DNA of 64,000 nt from Prevotella histicola JCM 15637 = DNF00424 (GCF_000613925.1 NZ_BAJX01000003.1:183533-247532); one strand, 5' to 3'. Shown: positions 24,913 through 33,934, counted from the stretch's first letter. Numbers and translations: made by a program. The notes: generated by a model from the letters alone, not told the origin.

Positions 24913-25042
24913 ACATACCATTTCTGATTTTGCTGTCATTTCTGTCACTCCATTTCTATTTTTAATCTACTGATTATAAGTTAATTACTCGAAGTGTTAA
25001 AAGTGACAGCAACTAAAAACAAAACTAGATTAGGGGTTTTGA
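24913..25042. repeat. 130-bp direct repeat, left copy
   Basis: About 130 bases match 40238-40373 imperfectly in the same orientation. Both copies contain GCTGTCA...GTGACAG inverted arms, GAAGTGTTAAA and a closing ATTAGGGGTT. The pair brackets the toxin/immunity island. Confidence 0.6.
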
Positions 25043-25116
25043 TGCTTCTCGTTTGGTTACATTTACACGCACAACGCACCCTTATCCATCCTCGTTTTCC
25101 CATATTCTAAATACCC

Positions 25117-25315
25117 ATTTACAAAATTAAGTTGTATATTTGCCTTAAAATAACACATGACATAGGAGTCTGCGGACATTAGGTCTTACGGTGGAGGAGT
25201 TGTTGTGGTGTAGGAGAACCAGGTCTCTTTACGCTGTGATTGGAAGTCACAGCAGGGACAGGTGTCTCTCGTTTCTTCCTTCAATCTATGCCCTAAACTC
25301 ACCACACACACTATT
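25117..25315 (+). promoter_or_regulatory. structured leader of a toxin-tip module (copy 1)
   Basis: A -7 box TATATTTG (25135-25142) in a 31-base stretch nearly identical to 37208-37238, followed by a leader with two hairpins: GAC-ATTAG-GTC, and GCTGTGA-TTGGAAG-TCACAGC (7 bp, perfect). The second copy has GGC-ATTGA-GCC and CTGTGA-TCATAG. It ends at the tip fragment and immunity gene. It probably once drove an Rhs gene. Confidence 0.55.
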
Positions 25316-25408
25316 ATGATGAAAGGAACAGCAAAGTCGCAGGGAGGACAATGGATAGGGGGAAGAACTCAATATTTTACAGTGGGTAATTTAAATAGGG
25401 TTAAATAG
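25316..25408 (+). pseudogene. toxin-tip C-terminal remnant
   Basis: 30 codons, MMKGTAKSQGGQWIGGRTQY to NLNRVK, ending seven bases before the next gene. A short frame at this position, between an Rhs-like leader and a putative immunity gene, is what a truncated toxin C-terminus would leave. Assignment rests on position. Confidence 0.4.
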
Positions 25409-25415
25409 AAGTCTA

Positions 25416-25928
25416 ATGAAAAAAAGTATTGTATATGCGGAAATGGGAAATCCTTGGAGATTCCCATCTTCTTACGAGGTTGCTTCCTGTAGGATTCAAT
25501 TTAAGGATTTGCATAATTTTGGAAAAGAAGGTCCATTATGTGGGAAATTATTTATAAATGACATACAACTCACAATTCCCGATTATGATGGTTTTGGGGG
25601 GCCAATCATAAAAAATAATAAGTATATATATCTACCTCTCTATCAGATGAAAACAGGAAACAGGTCAAACAGTCTAAGAACATATATTGTGGAAATAGAT
25701 ATTTCTAGAAAAAAATATCGGCTAATAGGGAAAAGAGTTGAATATGCTGTCGTTTATCTTGATTTTATGGTAGATGACATACTATATTTTTATAATTCTC
25801 CAATGAAGAATGATAAATTGCTTAAATATATTAATATTAATTCTATTTATAAACCTTGGAGTTGGAAAGATAGATGTTCTCATTTCTATCATGAATTATT
25901 ATATTTTTTCCATGATTTGTTTTCATAA
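25416..25928 (+). CDS. putative immunity protein
   Basis: 170 aa, cytosolic, no signal peptide. It is rich in aromatic and strand-forming residues (KYIYLPLYQMKTGNRSN, RTYIVEIDISRKKY, YLDFMVDDILYFYNSPM) and looks like a beta-propeller-blade or beta-sandwich fragment. The very low GC, position behind a tip remnant and before an Rhs remnant, and small size fit an orphan immunity gene. I do not recognise the family. The ATG follows AAGTCTA and has no obvious RBS, as usual in this phylum. Confidence 0.6.
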   Translation: MKKSIVYAEMGNPWRFPSSYEVASCRIQFKDLHNFGKEGPLCGKLFINDIQLTIPDYDGFGGPIIKNNKYIYLPLYQMKTGNRSNSLRTYIVEIDISRKKYRLIGKRVEYAVVYLDFMVDDILYFYNSPMKNDKLLKYININSIYKPWSWKDRCSHFYHELLYFFHDLFS

Positions 25929-25960
25929 ATATAATCCTTCGTCTATGAAAATAACTTTTT

Positions 25961-26326
25961 ACCGTCCGTACGGTGATAGCAAGTGTGACGGATATCGGGA
26001 CTTATGTCTATGATGCCACCTATGATAGCTAGAAGCGTGTGCAGACGATGACTTATCCTGACGGAGAAGTGGTAACTTATCACAACAATGCAGCAGGACA
26101 GGTGGAGAGTCTGACAAGCAATAAGTAGGATGCTGCGCTTGAACAATACGTAGTCACAAGACCATATGGATTGTCTTATAAAATAACTGATGAACTTGAA
26201 GACTTGCAAACGACGGGTATAAAATCAATCTTTATTAATTCTTCAAAAGGCACAAGTGGGAAATCACAATTTGCTGAAAACATTTTAAGAAAAGAACATG
26301 GTTATAATGAAAGAGTTGAATATTAA
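25961..26326 (+). pseudogene. Rhs core remnant joined to a toxin tip
   Basis: One frame reads TDIGTYVYDATYDS, a TAG, then KRVQTMTYPDGEVVTYH and NNAAGQVESLTSNK, a second TAG, and finally DAALEQYVVTRPYGLSYKIT through to HGYNERVEY and TAA at 26324. The first two pieces are YD-repeat (Rhs) core; the last 64 residues look like a toxin C-terminal domain. Two in-frame stops and no start make it non-functional as it stands. Such remnants are leftovers of tip exchange by recombination at the Rhs core. The end overlaps the next (immunity) gene by 20 bases. Confidence 0.7.
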
Positions 26327-26675
26327 AATTATATATTTATTACTATGTATAATTTTCATAGGGTGTCATGATTCTGTTGATCCAAAAGATTCATATATAA
26401 TATGTTTCCAAACAAGCTCTATCCAGAATTGTTATATTATAAAAATTAATCATCAAATGATTAGTACCTCCGTAGGACAACGCTCTACTACTTTTCTAAA
26501 GAATGTTTATAATAATAAACAGATCCCGTTAAATACGAAATTCCTGGATGCTATTGTAAAAACAAGAAATAAGAAAATTACAAGAATGCAATACTCTAAT
26601 TTTTATAATGATTTAAAAATGTTGATTTCAGAAAAGGTATTTACAACCGATTATTACTCAATATTTTATAGATAA
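26307..26675 (+). CDS. putative lipoprotein immunity protein
   Basis: 122 aa. MKELNIKIIYLLLCIIFIGC is a signal peptide with an IIFIGC lipobox, so it is predicted to be a lipoprotein. The ATG at 26307 lies inside the end of the toxin-tip remnant in another frame, the usual arrangement for a cognate immunity gene. The mature part (CYIIKINHQMISTSVGQRST) is strand-rich with no known motif. An immunity protein in the envelope would suit a toxin acting on or crossing the membrane. Inferred from context. Confidence 0.6.
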   Translation: MKELNIKIIYLLLCIIFIGCHDSVDPKDSYIICFQTSSIQNCYIIKINHQMISTSVGQRSTTFLKNVYNNKQIPLNTKFLDAIVKTRNKKITRMQYSNFYNDLKMLISEKVFTTDYYSIFYR

Positions 26676-26706
26676 TAAGTCAGAAATATGGTTGTTATTT
26701 TTAATT

Positions 26707-26719
26707 GCACATTCTAAAA
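26707..26719. repeat. proposed left terminal inverted repeat
   Basis: GCACATTCTAAAA. The reverse complement of 36617-36629 differs from it at one position. The 300 bases that follow (to 27021) contain no gene. Confidence 0.5.
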
Positions 26720-27021
26720 GGTGAAGATTTAACGCTTTTATTGATTATTAACTCAAAAAGGACATCAACTTGGGTCGTTTCTTCTCTTTTCCTTGCTATT
26801 CGTTTCCGATATTCCACTTTTGTTTTGGTCTATCTCATATGTACTGCAAAGGTATTGATTTTTGTTTGATATTGCTCCTTGCTTGCTCCTTGTCGTAGAT
26901 TAATTTTCACACAGGAATTTTTGTTCTCTTTCTATAGGGGCTTGAAACAATCCATTTATTGGAAACAATTAAAGACGGAGCTGGTTTGCCCCAGTGCTTT
27001 TTAAGAAACAGGGCAATTATT

Positions 27022-27306
27022 TTATCTCCACAAAGGCTCTTGTTCCCAATTATGAGGAAAGCCTAATAAACGAGTTCTTACTGATGGGTATTTCGATAAA
27101 AGCTGCTTGAAATCTGCAACAAAAGTGTTGCCCATAGAAATGGAGTTAAGCCAATACACCACATAGCAGAGTTGCGGATAAAGTGTTTGTTCACGGAACG
27201 AGAAATCCGTAATCCATGTGTTTGGCATACGCATAGGCATCATTGGCTTGACAGGAAAGACCCGATTTGACAGTCTTGAATGATGGGCGCAGCAATTACG
27301 AAGTAC
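27022..27306 (-). pseudogene. C-terminal remnant of an Abi-family protein
   Basis: The minus frame reads LRNCCAHHSRLSNRVFPVKP and continues to KYPSVRTRLLGFPHNWEQEP. The CAHHsRLxNR motif and the closing PSV...GFPxNW..PLW match the C-terminus of Abi_2 (AbiD/AbiF) abortive-infection proteins. An in-frame stop lies just beyond the LRN motif and the N-terminal two thirds are absent. A complete protein would block phage growth by cell suicide; this fragment cannot. It lies inside the transposon ends. Confidence 0.75.
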
Positions 27307-27324
27307 GGGTCTGGGTACGGATTA

Positions 27325-27360
27325 AAAGGCTAAGTGATTATTTCCAGTCATTTAGCCTTT
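27325..27360. terminator. hairpin upstream of cfxA
   Basis: A 13-bp stem (AAAGGCTAAGTGA at 27325-27337 with TCATTTAGCCTTT at 27348-27360, one G-U). It could insulate cfxA from upstream transcription. Confidence 0.6.
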
Positions 27361-27442
27361 GTAATTATCTAATTTTTCCCCACATTTTCCCCACAGCTGT
27401 CTATTTATATATTTTAGAAACATATTTTTCCGTAAAGTTATG

Positions 27443-27450
27443 TACCTTTG
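27443..27450 (+). promoter_or_regulatory. cfxA -7 box
   Basis: TACCTTTG, 48 bases upstream of the cfxA ATG, a match to TAnnTTTG. Confidence 0.6.
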
Positions 27451-27497
27451 TCGGCAAATAAAGATATTCTCGTCAAACAAATATAAATAATATAAAC

Positions 27498-28463
27498 ATG
27501 GAAAAAAACAGAAAAAAACAAATCGTAGTTTTGAGTATAGCTTTAGTTTGCATTTTCATCTTGGTATTTTCATTGTTCCATAAATCAGCGACAAAAGATA
27601 GCGCAAATCCTCCTTTAACAAATGTTTTGACTGATAGCATTTCTCAAATTGTCTCAGCTTGTCCTGGCGAAATTGGTGTGGCGGTTATTGTTAATAACAG
27701 AGATACGGTTAAGGTCAATAATAAGAGTGTTTATCCTATGATGAGTGTGTTTAAGGTTCATCAGGCATTAGCTCTTTGTAATGACTTTGACAATAAAGGA
27801 ATTTCACTTGATACCTTAGTAAATATAAATAGGGATAAACTTGACCCAAAGACTTGGAGTCCTATGCTGAAAGATTATTCAGGGCCAGTCATATCATTGA
27901 CAGTGAGAGATTTGCTGCGTTATACTCTTACTCAGAGTGACAACAATGCAAGCAACCTTATGTTTAAGGATATGGTTAATGTCGCTCAAACAGATAGTTT
28001 TATAGCCACACTCATTCCTCGTTCAAGTTTTCAGATAGCTTATACGGAAGAGGAAATGTCGGCTGACCATAACAAGGCTTACTCTAACTATACATCTCCT
28101 CTTGGTGCTGCAATGTTGATGAATCGTTTGTTTACTGAAGGTCTTATCGATGATGAGAAACAAAGTTTCATTAAGAATACGTTAAAAGAATGCAAAACAG
28201 GTGTAGATAGGATAGCAGCTCCACTTCTTGATAAAGAAGGGGTTGTTATAGCGCATAAGACAGGTTCAGGTTATGTTAATGAAAATGGTGTTCTTGCAGC
28301 TCACAATGATGTTGCCTATATATGTCTGCCTAATAATATCAGTTATACCTTAGCGGTATTTGTTAAGGATTTCAAGGGAAATGAATCACAAGCGTCACAA
28401 TATGTTGCGCATATATCAGCTGTAGTATATTCTTTATTAATGCAAACTTCAGTAAAATCTTAA
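27498..28463 (+). CDS. cfxA: CfxA class A extended-spectrum beta-lactamase
   Basis: 321 aa, a near-certain CfxA. It has an N-terminal lipoprotein-free signal anchor (residues 1-25, IVVLSIALVCIFILVFSLF), the active-site Ser83-Val-Phe-Lys86 (SVFK), SDN at 147-149, and KTG at 254-256 (HKTGSGYVNENG). It hydrolyses penicillins and many cephalosporins in the periplasm. The residue at the point where described CfxA variants differ is Glu (FKGNESQAS, residue 296), as in the CfxA2/CfxA3 type rather than the original CfxA; allele assignment needs comparison. Its promoter is at 27443 and a bidirectional terminator separates it from mobA. Confidence 0.97.
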   Translation: MEKNRKKQIVVLSIALVCIFILVFSLFHKSATKDSANPPLTNVLTDSISQIVSACPGEIGVAVIVNNRDTVKVNNKSVYPMMSVFKVHQALALCNDFDNKGISLDTLVNINRDKLDPKTWSPMLKDYSGPVISLTVRDLLRYTLTQSDNNASNLMFKDMVNVAQTDSFIATLIPRSSFQIAYTEEEMSADHNKAYSNYTSPLGAAMLMNRLFTEGLIDDEKQSFIKNTLKECKTGVDRIAAPLLDKEGVVIAHKTGSGYVNENGVLAAHNDVAYICLPNNISYTLAVFVKDFKGNESQASQYVAHISAVVYSLLMQTSVKS

Positions 28464-28494
28464 ACTGCACTTGCTTTGATAATTAATGATAAAC

Positions 28495-28536
28495 AATCTA
28501 AAAGCACTCTAATCGTTATCGGAGTGCTTTTAGATT
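28495..28536. terminator. bidirectional terminator between cfxA and mobA
   Basis: A 15-bp perfect stem (28495-28509 with 28522-28536) and a 12-base loop, between genes that converge. Confidence 0.85.
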
Positions 28537-28555
28537 ACTAATCAAATTGCTTCTA

Positions 28556-29959
28556 TTATAATTTGAATCCTCTACTTTTTCTTTCTTCCTGTTGCGGCAC
28601 TCTTGCTCCATATCTAAGCCTGTGCCATTGCTCCCTGAACCAGTCGGCAATCGGCTTCCTGTTTATTGTCAGGTTCAGCCTGCTTTCATCGTCAGGGTCA
28701 TTTTCCACCCTTAAAATATCATCCTTTATATCAAAGTTCCGCCTGTGTTGCTCGGAATAGATTTTACCGCTACATTTCAGGGCTTCTTTTTTGACTATAA
28801 GACTTTCAGTCATTTCTTTAGAGAATCCCAGCATGGCACAAAACTTTTCCATGCGCAGCATTTCCCTGAACATCGGAAACCACCTGAAAGCCTTGTCTAT
28901 GATTCTGGCGAGCCGTGACAGTTCTTTTTCTTTCATGTCAAGTTCCTGCCTGTGCATTTCTCTGAGATTGTGGATTTGCGTATCATGCTGTTTCTGCATC
29001 TGCTGTACTTGGCTCTGCAATTTTTCAATATTGGTGTTCCGTTTTGAAACCTCGTCTTGCAGTTTTTCGTTGGCACGTTCCAGTTCTTTCAGTTTTCCAC
29101 TCCCGAAAAGAGAAGCAACTCCACTAGTTATGGCTGTCGCTGCCGTGGTGGCTGTCTTCTTTAACTTGTCAGTGCGTATTTCTGATTTCACCTGTTTCAG
29201 TTCCTGCTCGGCAAGATTTATCTGTTCTTCTTTGTGCCGTTTGGCTGCATCCATGCGTTGCAGTTCAGCTTTCTGCTTCTCAATGATAAAGTCGTTCCGT
29301 TCCAGATGCTCCTTACCAGTGACAGCCTTTGACTGCCCGCGTTCCATCAGCAGGATGTCGGATGCAAGGGTCTGCATCTGCATCATGTCATCGTCATTGA
29401 GCTTTCGGCTCTTTCCTGTTTCGTGGTTCATCCAGTCGAAAACGATATGGGCATGATAGTTCGGCTTGAACCATCTGTCCCCGACTTTGAAGCTTTCCCT
29501 GTCTTCCGCTTCCGGCTGACCGTTCAGCCAATGCCCTTCATCCTTGTGCAGGAAGATTTGCAGCGGTGTGATTCCCCAGCGTCTTTGACACTCCTCACCG
29601 AATTTACGCACGTCTGCCAGTGTGGTGTCCGACCTGACAAGCAGCACTCCTTCACGTATGGGGGAGCATCCCGCAATCTTGACTATTTTACCGTTCTTGC
29701 CTTTGCGTTCACGCTCCTTTTCCTGCATGGCACGTCCGGTCTTTTCCTTTACCATCTGTCTGATATTGTCATAATGCATCCGCAAATCCGGACTGCCGAA
29801 GTCGGGATTTATCCACTGTTCGTTATCGGTGGATAGTTCAGGAACGACATAGATTCTGGACTCTCCGATGTGGCGCATGTATTCGGCAGTCCTCCTGTTG
29901 TGAGCCTCGCTCGATGCGATGTTGCAGGGCTTGATATGTATGCTTGATTTTGTTGCCAT
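28556..29959 (-). CDS. mobA: MobV-family relaxase
   Basis: 467 aa. The N-terminal 200 residues are a MobV/Pre-type relaxase domain: MATKSSIHIKPCNIASSEAH, then IFLHKDEGHW (metal-binding HxDE) and NYHAHIVFDWMNHETGKS (HxHxxxD-like). The middle (residues 230-360) is a long coiled coil (KQKAELQRMDAAKRHKEEQI), and the C-terminus is a compact helical domain. It nicks at oriT and leads the transferred strand, with transfer functions supplied by a helper conjugative element. The probable oriT sits directly upstream (29960-30241). Its start at 29959 is supported by the conserved N-terminus. Tn4555-type gene order. Confidence 0.92.
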   Translation of the reverse strand: MATKSSIHIKPCNIASSEAHNRRTAEYMRHIGESRIYVVPELSTDNEQWINPDFGSPDLRMHYDNIRQMVKEKTGRAMQEKERERKGKNGKIVKIAGCSPIREGVLLVRSDTTLADVRKFGEECQRRWGITPLQIFLHKDEGHWLNGQPEAEDRESFKVGDRWFKPNYHAHIVFDWMNHETGKSRKLNDDDMMQMQTLASDILLMERGQSKAVTGKEHLERNDFIIEKQKAELQRMDAAKRHKEEQINLAEQELKQVKSEIRTDKLKKTATTAATAITSGVASLFGSGKLKELERANEKLQDEVSKRNTNIEKLQSQVQQMQKQHDTQIHNLREMHRQELDMKEKELSRLARIIDKAFRWFPMFREMLRMEKFCAMLGFSKEMTESLIVKKEALKCSGKIYSEQHRRNFDIKDDILRVENDPDDESRLNLTINRKPIADWFREQWHRLRYGARVPQQEERKSRGFKL

Positions 29960-30241
29960 AGATACTTGTTTTTTGGTTTGTACTTTATTGTTTGCTTTTC
30001 CGCTGTCCGTAAACGCATGGGGTTCTTAGGGGTGCAACCCATAAGCGGAGATTGCAAAGAGAGGGTCACTCTTTGCTCTGGGTTCTCAGGGGAGAAACGC
30101 CCTGAGTGGGTCATTAGGGTAAAACCCTAATCCCCTCGGGAGAGCCCACAACTACGTAAGCGGAGCGTGTAGTTATAGTGGGCTATATCAATGGCAAGCC
30201 ATTGTCTGCAAACTCCAGCCTACGGCTTCCGCTCTCCTCCG
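29960..30241. other. probable oriT region
   Basis: The gap between the relaxase start and the primase-like gene holds several inverted repeats: TTAGGGTAAAACCCTAA, and a 42-nt hairpin pairing AGCCCAC (30144-30150) with GTGGGCT (30179-30185) and ACTAC with GTAGT. MobV elements keep oriT immediately upstream of the relaxase. I cannot point to the nic base. Confidence 0.5.
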
Positions 30242-31357
30242 TCAGGGAGGTTTTTCATCATCGTTGCCGATTGGAGATGCACCGACCAGCACAAGGTCTA
30301 AATCGTCTATCAGTTTTTGCAGGACGGGATTCTTCTCTATCATCCGCTGGAGGATTCTCTCAGCCTCGACCAAGTGGTTGGCTGTACTCATCACCTTGCC
30401 CTCCCGTATCTGAAAGATAATCCAATCGGCTATGTCGATATGGGCTTCTTTTTGTTTCGGGGTGGCATTCCTTTCGATGATGTCCGAAACCACCACCTTA
30501 CAAAAGTACATGCTCTCGGCTCGCTGTTTCCACTCGGCATAAGCATCGGCATCGGGAAAGAGAAGCACGGTTCGCCCTGACAGTACACGGAGTTTCTCTT
30601 CTCTCATCTGACTCTTACCACCCGTAGCCAGCCATACATAATCGGGGAAGATAGCAGAACCGATAACGGCACTCTTCTCGGATTCCACCAAGACCACCAC
30701 CTTGTCGGGATGCGTTTTCAACAAGTGTTCCCCGAAAAGGCATTGGGATAGTTGCCAATCCTCTGCCAACACACGCTGCTTTTTCAATATGCTGTGTATC
30801 CAGTTCACTGCCGATGTCTGTCCTCCCTTGATACGGTGTCCGTCTTCGGGATTGTACTGCATCACCTTTCCCGTGCGTACCTTGCCCGTCCTGTCTATCT
30901 GCCAAAAGATAACAGAGCCGTCACGGGTAGCCCCCAAACGGTATTCCTCCAACAACCGCTTCAACACCTCTTTCGCCTTGTCGCCATAGTAGGAAGTAAG
31001 GAGTGTGAAGAGGAAACGGAAGAAATTGCTACGCTCGCTTTGCGACTTCTCCACATAGTGAGGGGGAATATAGCCGATGGCTGTCGGCTTACTTTGCTGC
31101 TTCACTTTCTTCTGCTCTGCTCTTTGCCTGTCAAAAGAGAAATCATTGGTAGTTCTGTGTTCAGGATGCTCTTGAAAATACTCTTTCGGAGTGTAGTGAT
31201 ACCCACAACCGCTTTCGTGGTTACATCTGCCGACCGATGGATGCAACGGCACATTATTTTCGTCCACGTAATAGACGAAAGAATGCCTGTCTCCGCATTT
31301 GGGGCAGGTATGCCGTGTTGCCGTTCCTTTATACTTCTGTAATGAATAATTGCCCAT
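30242..31357 (-). CDS. zinc-finger/Toprim primase-like protein
   Basis: 371 aa. The N-terminus has a DnaG-like zinc finger (HTCPKCGDRHSFVYYV, then RCNHESGCGYHY) and the rest contains a Toprim-type core (VVLVESEKSAVIGSAIFP, and VLLFPDADAYAEWKQRA). This corresponds to DUF6371-type proteins found on mobilizable transposons. It likely primes replication of the circular intermediate or the transferred strand. It follows the RepA-like gene by three bases, on the same operon. Confidence 0.85.
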   Translation of the reverse strand: MGNYSLQKYKGTATRHTCPKCGDRHSFVYYVDENNVPLHPSVGRCNHESGCGYHYTPKEYFQEHPEHRTTNDFSFDRQRAEQKKVKQQSKPTAIGYIPPHYVEKSQSERSNFFRFLFTLLTSYYGDKAKEVLKRLLEEYRLGATRDGSVIFWQIDRTGKVRTGKVMQYNPEDGHRIKGGQTSAVNWIHSILKKQRVLAEDWQLSQCLFGEHLLKTHPDKVVVLVESEKSAVIGSAIFPDYVWLATGGKSQMREEKLRVLSGRTVLLFPDADAYAEWKQRAESMYFCKVVVSDIIERNATPKQKEAHIDIADWIIFQIREGKVMSTANHLVEAERILQRMIEKNPVLQKLIDDLDLVLVGASPIGNDDEKPP

Positions 31358-31360
31358 AGC

Positions 31361-32458
31361 TTAGTCCGTTTTTGATGGTTGATTGTCGGCTGTCCCATCC
31401 TGTCCCATTGTCCCACACTCTAAGGGTTGGGACAGTGGGACACTTGGGACACCTGCGTTTTTACTCTCTTTGCTGCGCTGGATGATACGGTTTACGGTGG
31501 ACTTGCCACAATTCACCTGTGAGGCTATCTCCCTGACGGACTTGCCCGATTGGGAGAGTTGCAGAATTTGGCAATCCCTTTGGCTTGATTCATTGTCGCC
31601 CAATTTTTTCAAGTGTTCCTTTTCCGTGGAATAGCCCCTGAACACGAACTGCAAGAAAGCATCCACCTTGTCAATCTCGTAAACGATTACATTATCCGCA
31701 TCATGAGAGAACGTGCCATAGCGCACTTTAAGCTGCTTCACATAGCGAAGCCCTCCGTCTTGGGCACTTTTTCCAATGGTGAACACGCTGTCAAAGAAAT
31801 TGTAGAGCCGTTTGCTTCCGGCAAGGTCGTTGGATGTGATGGGACAATCCAAAGAGCGTTTGGGCGTATGTGCTAGGACAAGGATAGAGAGCGCATATCT
31901 CTTTTTGAGATTGTTCAGCTGAATCATCAGCCGTCCTGCGGCATCGCCTTTCTCCATGGCGCAACACAGGTAGGTAAGATTGTCAATGATGAAAATCTTG
32001 CAGTCGGTCTGCACAGCCATCTGTTCAATGCCGCCTATGATAGCTTCCTCAAAGTTGGCATCCAAAAGCTGGTTGCAGTCAATAGACACCCGATAGAGTT
32101 TGTCGGGAAAGGTGTAGAGCTCTCCATGCTCGTTGGTATAGCGGAGCTGGAACTGCTTTTCGGACAGTTCAAAGTCCAGATACAGCACATTGTCGGTTCG
32201 GGCGATGCGGTCGGCTATCTGCACGGCAAGGATGGACTTGCCCACGTTGGAATCGGCAAACAAGCAGGAGAGTTCCCCCTCGTACCAAAAGCTGTCCCAC
32301 AGCGCACGGGGCGTAGGCAATAACGATGCTTCAAGAATGGTTTGGTTTGCCGTCTTGATATTCATCATGCCTACACTGTCGGGCATACCGTTATGCGCTT
32401 GGGATGCTTTTGTGAGGTCGCCACGTATCAGGTTGATATAGTTCTTATCCTCTTCCAT
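31361..32458 (-). CDS. RepA-like hexameric ATPase (AAA_25)
   Basis: 365 aa from the ATG at 32458. P-loop LFADSNVGKSILAVQIADRI (Walker A near 70), Walker B KIFIIDNLTYL, and HTPKRS in the L2-like region, as in RecA/RepA-type helicases. A C-terminal HTH (REIASQVNCGKSTVNRIIQ) could recognise DNA. A GTG at 32467 that overlaps the upstream stop by four bases is an alternative start. It probably unwinds DNA for replication after transfer together with the primase-like protein. Confidence 0.85.
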   Translation of the reverse strand: MEEDKNYINLIRGDLTKASQAHNGMPDSVGMMNIKTANQTILEASLLPTPRALWDSFWYEGELSCLFADSNVGKSILAVQIADRIARTDNVLYLDFELSEKQFQLRYTNEHGELYTFPDKLYRVSIDCNQLLDANFEEAIIGGIEQMAVQTDCKIFIIDNLTYLCCAMEKGDAAGRLMIQLNNLKKRYALSILVLAHTPKRSLDCPITSNDLAGSKRLYNFFDSVFTIGKSAQDGGLRYVKQLKVRYGTFSHDADNVIVYEIDKVDAFLQFVFRGYSTEKEHLKKLGDNESSQRDCQILQLSQSGKSVREIASQVNCGKSTVNRIIQRSKESKNAGVPSVPLSQPLECGTMGQDGTADNQPSKTD

Positions 32459-32463
32459 ATCAT

Positions 32464-32838
32464 TCACCAGTTACGTGGGTTGGGCTTGCGACGGTGGGAA
32501 GAGGATAAGGACTTGTTCAGTTCCTCGTCTGACAACGGTATGGGATTCTTTCGGGCGGTTTCCAGCCACTTGTCCAGTTCGTCACGGTAAAGGCAATAGC
32601 GTTTGCCGGGCTTGGTGGCAGGGATTGTCCCTTCTGACAGTTTCATGTAGAGCGTACCCTTAGGGATACCTAAATACTCTGCTGCCTCGTCCACAGACAT
32701 GGGCACGTGGGTGTCCACCGTTTTGGCATTGTTCACACTGCGCTGCTCGGCGAGCAGGCTTTTCAGGCTCATCACTTCGTCTCGAAGCTGAGCGACAACC
32801 TCGGGGAGGTCGTTGAAGGTAAGAATTGATTTTTCCAT
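32464..32838 (-). CDS. excisionase-like HTH protein
   Basis: 124 aa. MEKSILTFNDLPEVVAQLRD begins a helical N-terminus; residues 55-105 hold an HTH_17/MerR-like domain (MSVDEAAEYLGIPKGTLYMK, then CLYRDELDKWLET). Such proteins are excisionases or targeting factors of Bacteroidales mobilizable transposons. The long frame back to 32907 has no clear start. A leader repeat shared with the integrase gene lies upstream (32871-32940), so the two are probably co-controlled. Confidence 0.8.
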   Translation of the reverse strand: MEKSILTFNDLPEVVAQLRDEVMSLKSLLAEQRSVNNAKTVDTHVPMSVDEAAEYLGIPKGTLYMKLSEGTIPATKPGKRYCLYRDELDKWLETARKNPIPLSDEELNKSLSSSHRRKPNPRNW

Positions 32839-32870
32839 TCGCGTACTCGTCTCTTTTGTAAGACTTGGCG

Positions 32871-32940
32871 CAAAGGACTGAAATGATATATCCGTGAATA
32901 TCTCCACGACACGTCATTGCAAAATAATTCCCGAATAATT
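32871..32940 (-). promoter_or_regulatory. shared promoter/operator repeat, excisionase copy
   Basis: A 70-base block that nearly matches 35320-35392. On the minus strand it has a -7-like GTCCTTTG and, just upstream, an inverted pair CGTG-N8-CACG inside a 31-base segment (32888-32918) matching the other copy at 28 positions. The spacing to the gene starts is similar for both copies. Confidence 0.55.
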
Positions 32941-33037
32941 AAGCCCAGCCATAAATGACGGGTAAAATTACTCGGGAAACGATGTAAAACAGGCGGTTAT
33001 GAGTTACCGGATGGTTGTCGTTGGTGTCGTGATTATC

Positions 33038-33895
33038 CTAATTCCGCACATAATCCTCGGGATAGTGGAAATCAAGTTTGCCGTTTTCGGGTTCATCAAT
33101 GGGAATTTCCGTCTTTAACGGCTCTACCTTGAAATTCTTGATGGTTGATAAGTCTGTATCAGCAAACGATTTCGGGAAAAGGGCTTTGATGAACTTGGCA
33201 CGGTTATCCCCATTGTAGTATCTCTTGTACAGGAAACGCTCAGAGATATTCCATACGAAGTGACGGAGTGGAATGTTGTTGATGTCTTTGGTAAACGGTC
33301 TTTGTATGGGCTTCGGGGTATAAGTGTTAAGATTCATCCATTTGTCCACCTCAGTACAGATGTGGTTCACGGTTTCTTGGTCGGCAATGCGAGGCAGGTA
33401 ATAATGGCAATACTCCATGACCATGCGGATGCGCTCTTCCTTTTCCCGTTGCTCTCTGCTTGCGTAATTGGCACGGTTCTTTTCGTGAAGATCCGGGGCG
33501 ATAGTAAGCTCTATCGGTTGTGTTTGGATAAGTGTCTCTTCTTTTGTCGGGGATGATTCGGGTACAGGCTCAGGGACTGATGTAGGTCCAGGCACAGATG
33601 TGGCTTCTTCAAGTGTATTTTGTGACAGTTCTTCCTGCACCTCTATGGCTTCGGCAATCGTTTCTTTCTTGCCGAACTTGATTTTGTAGATTTCGTATGT
33701 ATCAAAGATAAGTGTCTGAAAGGAGAGATAGAGCAACCATCCCAACAGGTTACAGCATACGAATACTATCCACCTGACAAAGTTGTCTTGGTTGAAGCTG
33801 TCCGCTATTACCAGCGTGGCAATGGAAGATATTAGGACGATGGCGAAGCCGACAAAGCCCAAGATGATGTATTTGTCCTTGATTGATGATTCCAT
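33038..33895 (-). CDS. two-TM membrane protein with Pro/Glu-rich linker
   Basis: 285 aa. Two transmembrane helices near residues 8-30 (IILGFVGFAIVLISSIATLV) and 40-63 (WIVFVCCNLLGWLLYLSF). A Pro/Glu/Ser linker (SVPGPTSVPEPVPESSPTK) follows, then a cytosolic helical domain (REKEERIRMVMEYCHYYLPR). No family I recognise. It sits between the integrase and the excisionase-like gene and has its own -7 box at 33935-33942. A role in mating-pair contact or in element maintenance is possible but unproven. Confidence 0.75.
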   Translation of the reverse strand: MESSIKDKYIILGFVGFAIVLISSIATLVIADSFNQDNFVRWIVFVCCNLLGWLLYLSFQTLIFDTYEIYKIKFGKKETIAEAIEVQEELSQNTLEEATSVPGPTSVPEPVPESSPTKEETLIQTQPIELTIAPDLHEKNRANYASREQREKEERIRMVMEYCHYYLPRIADQETVNHICTEVDKWMNLNTYTPKPIQRPFTKDINNIPLRHFVWNISERFLYKRYYNGDNRAKFIKALFPKSFADTDLSTIKNFKVEPLKTEIPIDEPENGKLDFHYPEDYVRN

Positions 33896-33934
33896 ATTTC
33901 GTTGAGAGATTGAATGTTCCTGTATTATTTTGTG

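Noticed and set aside
25961..26326. Stop-codon read-through at two in-frame TAG codons of the Rhs remnant
   Set aside because: There is no start codon upstream and the core is only a short fragment, so decay is the simpler reading.
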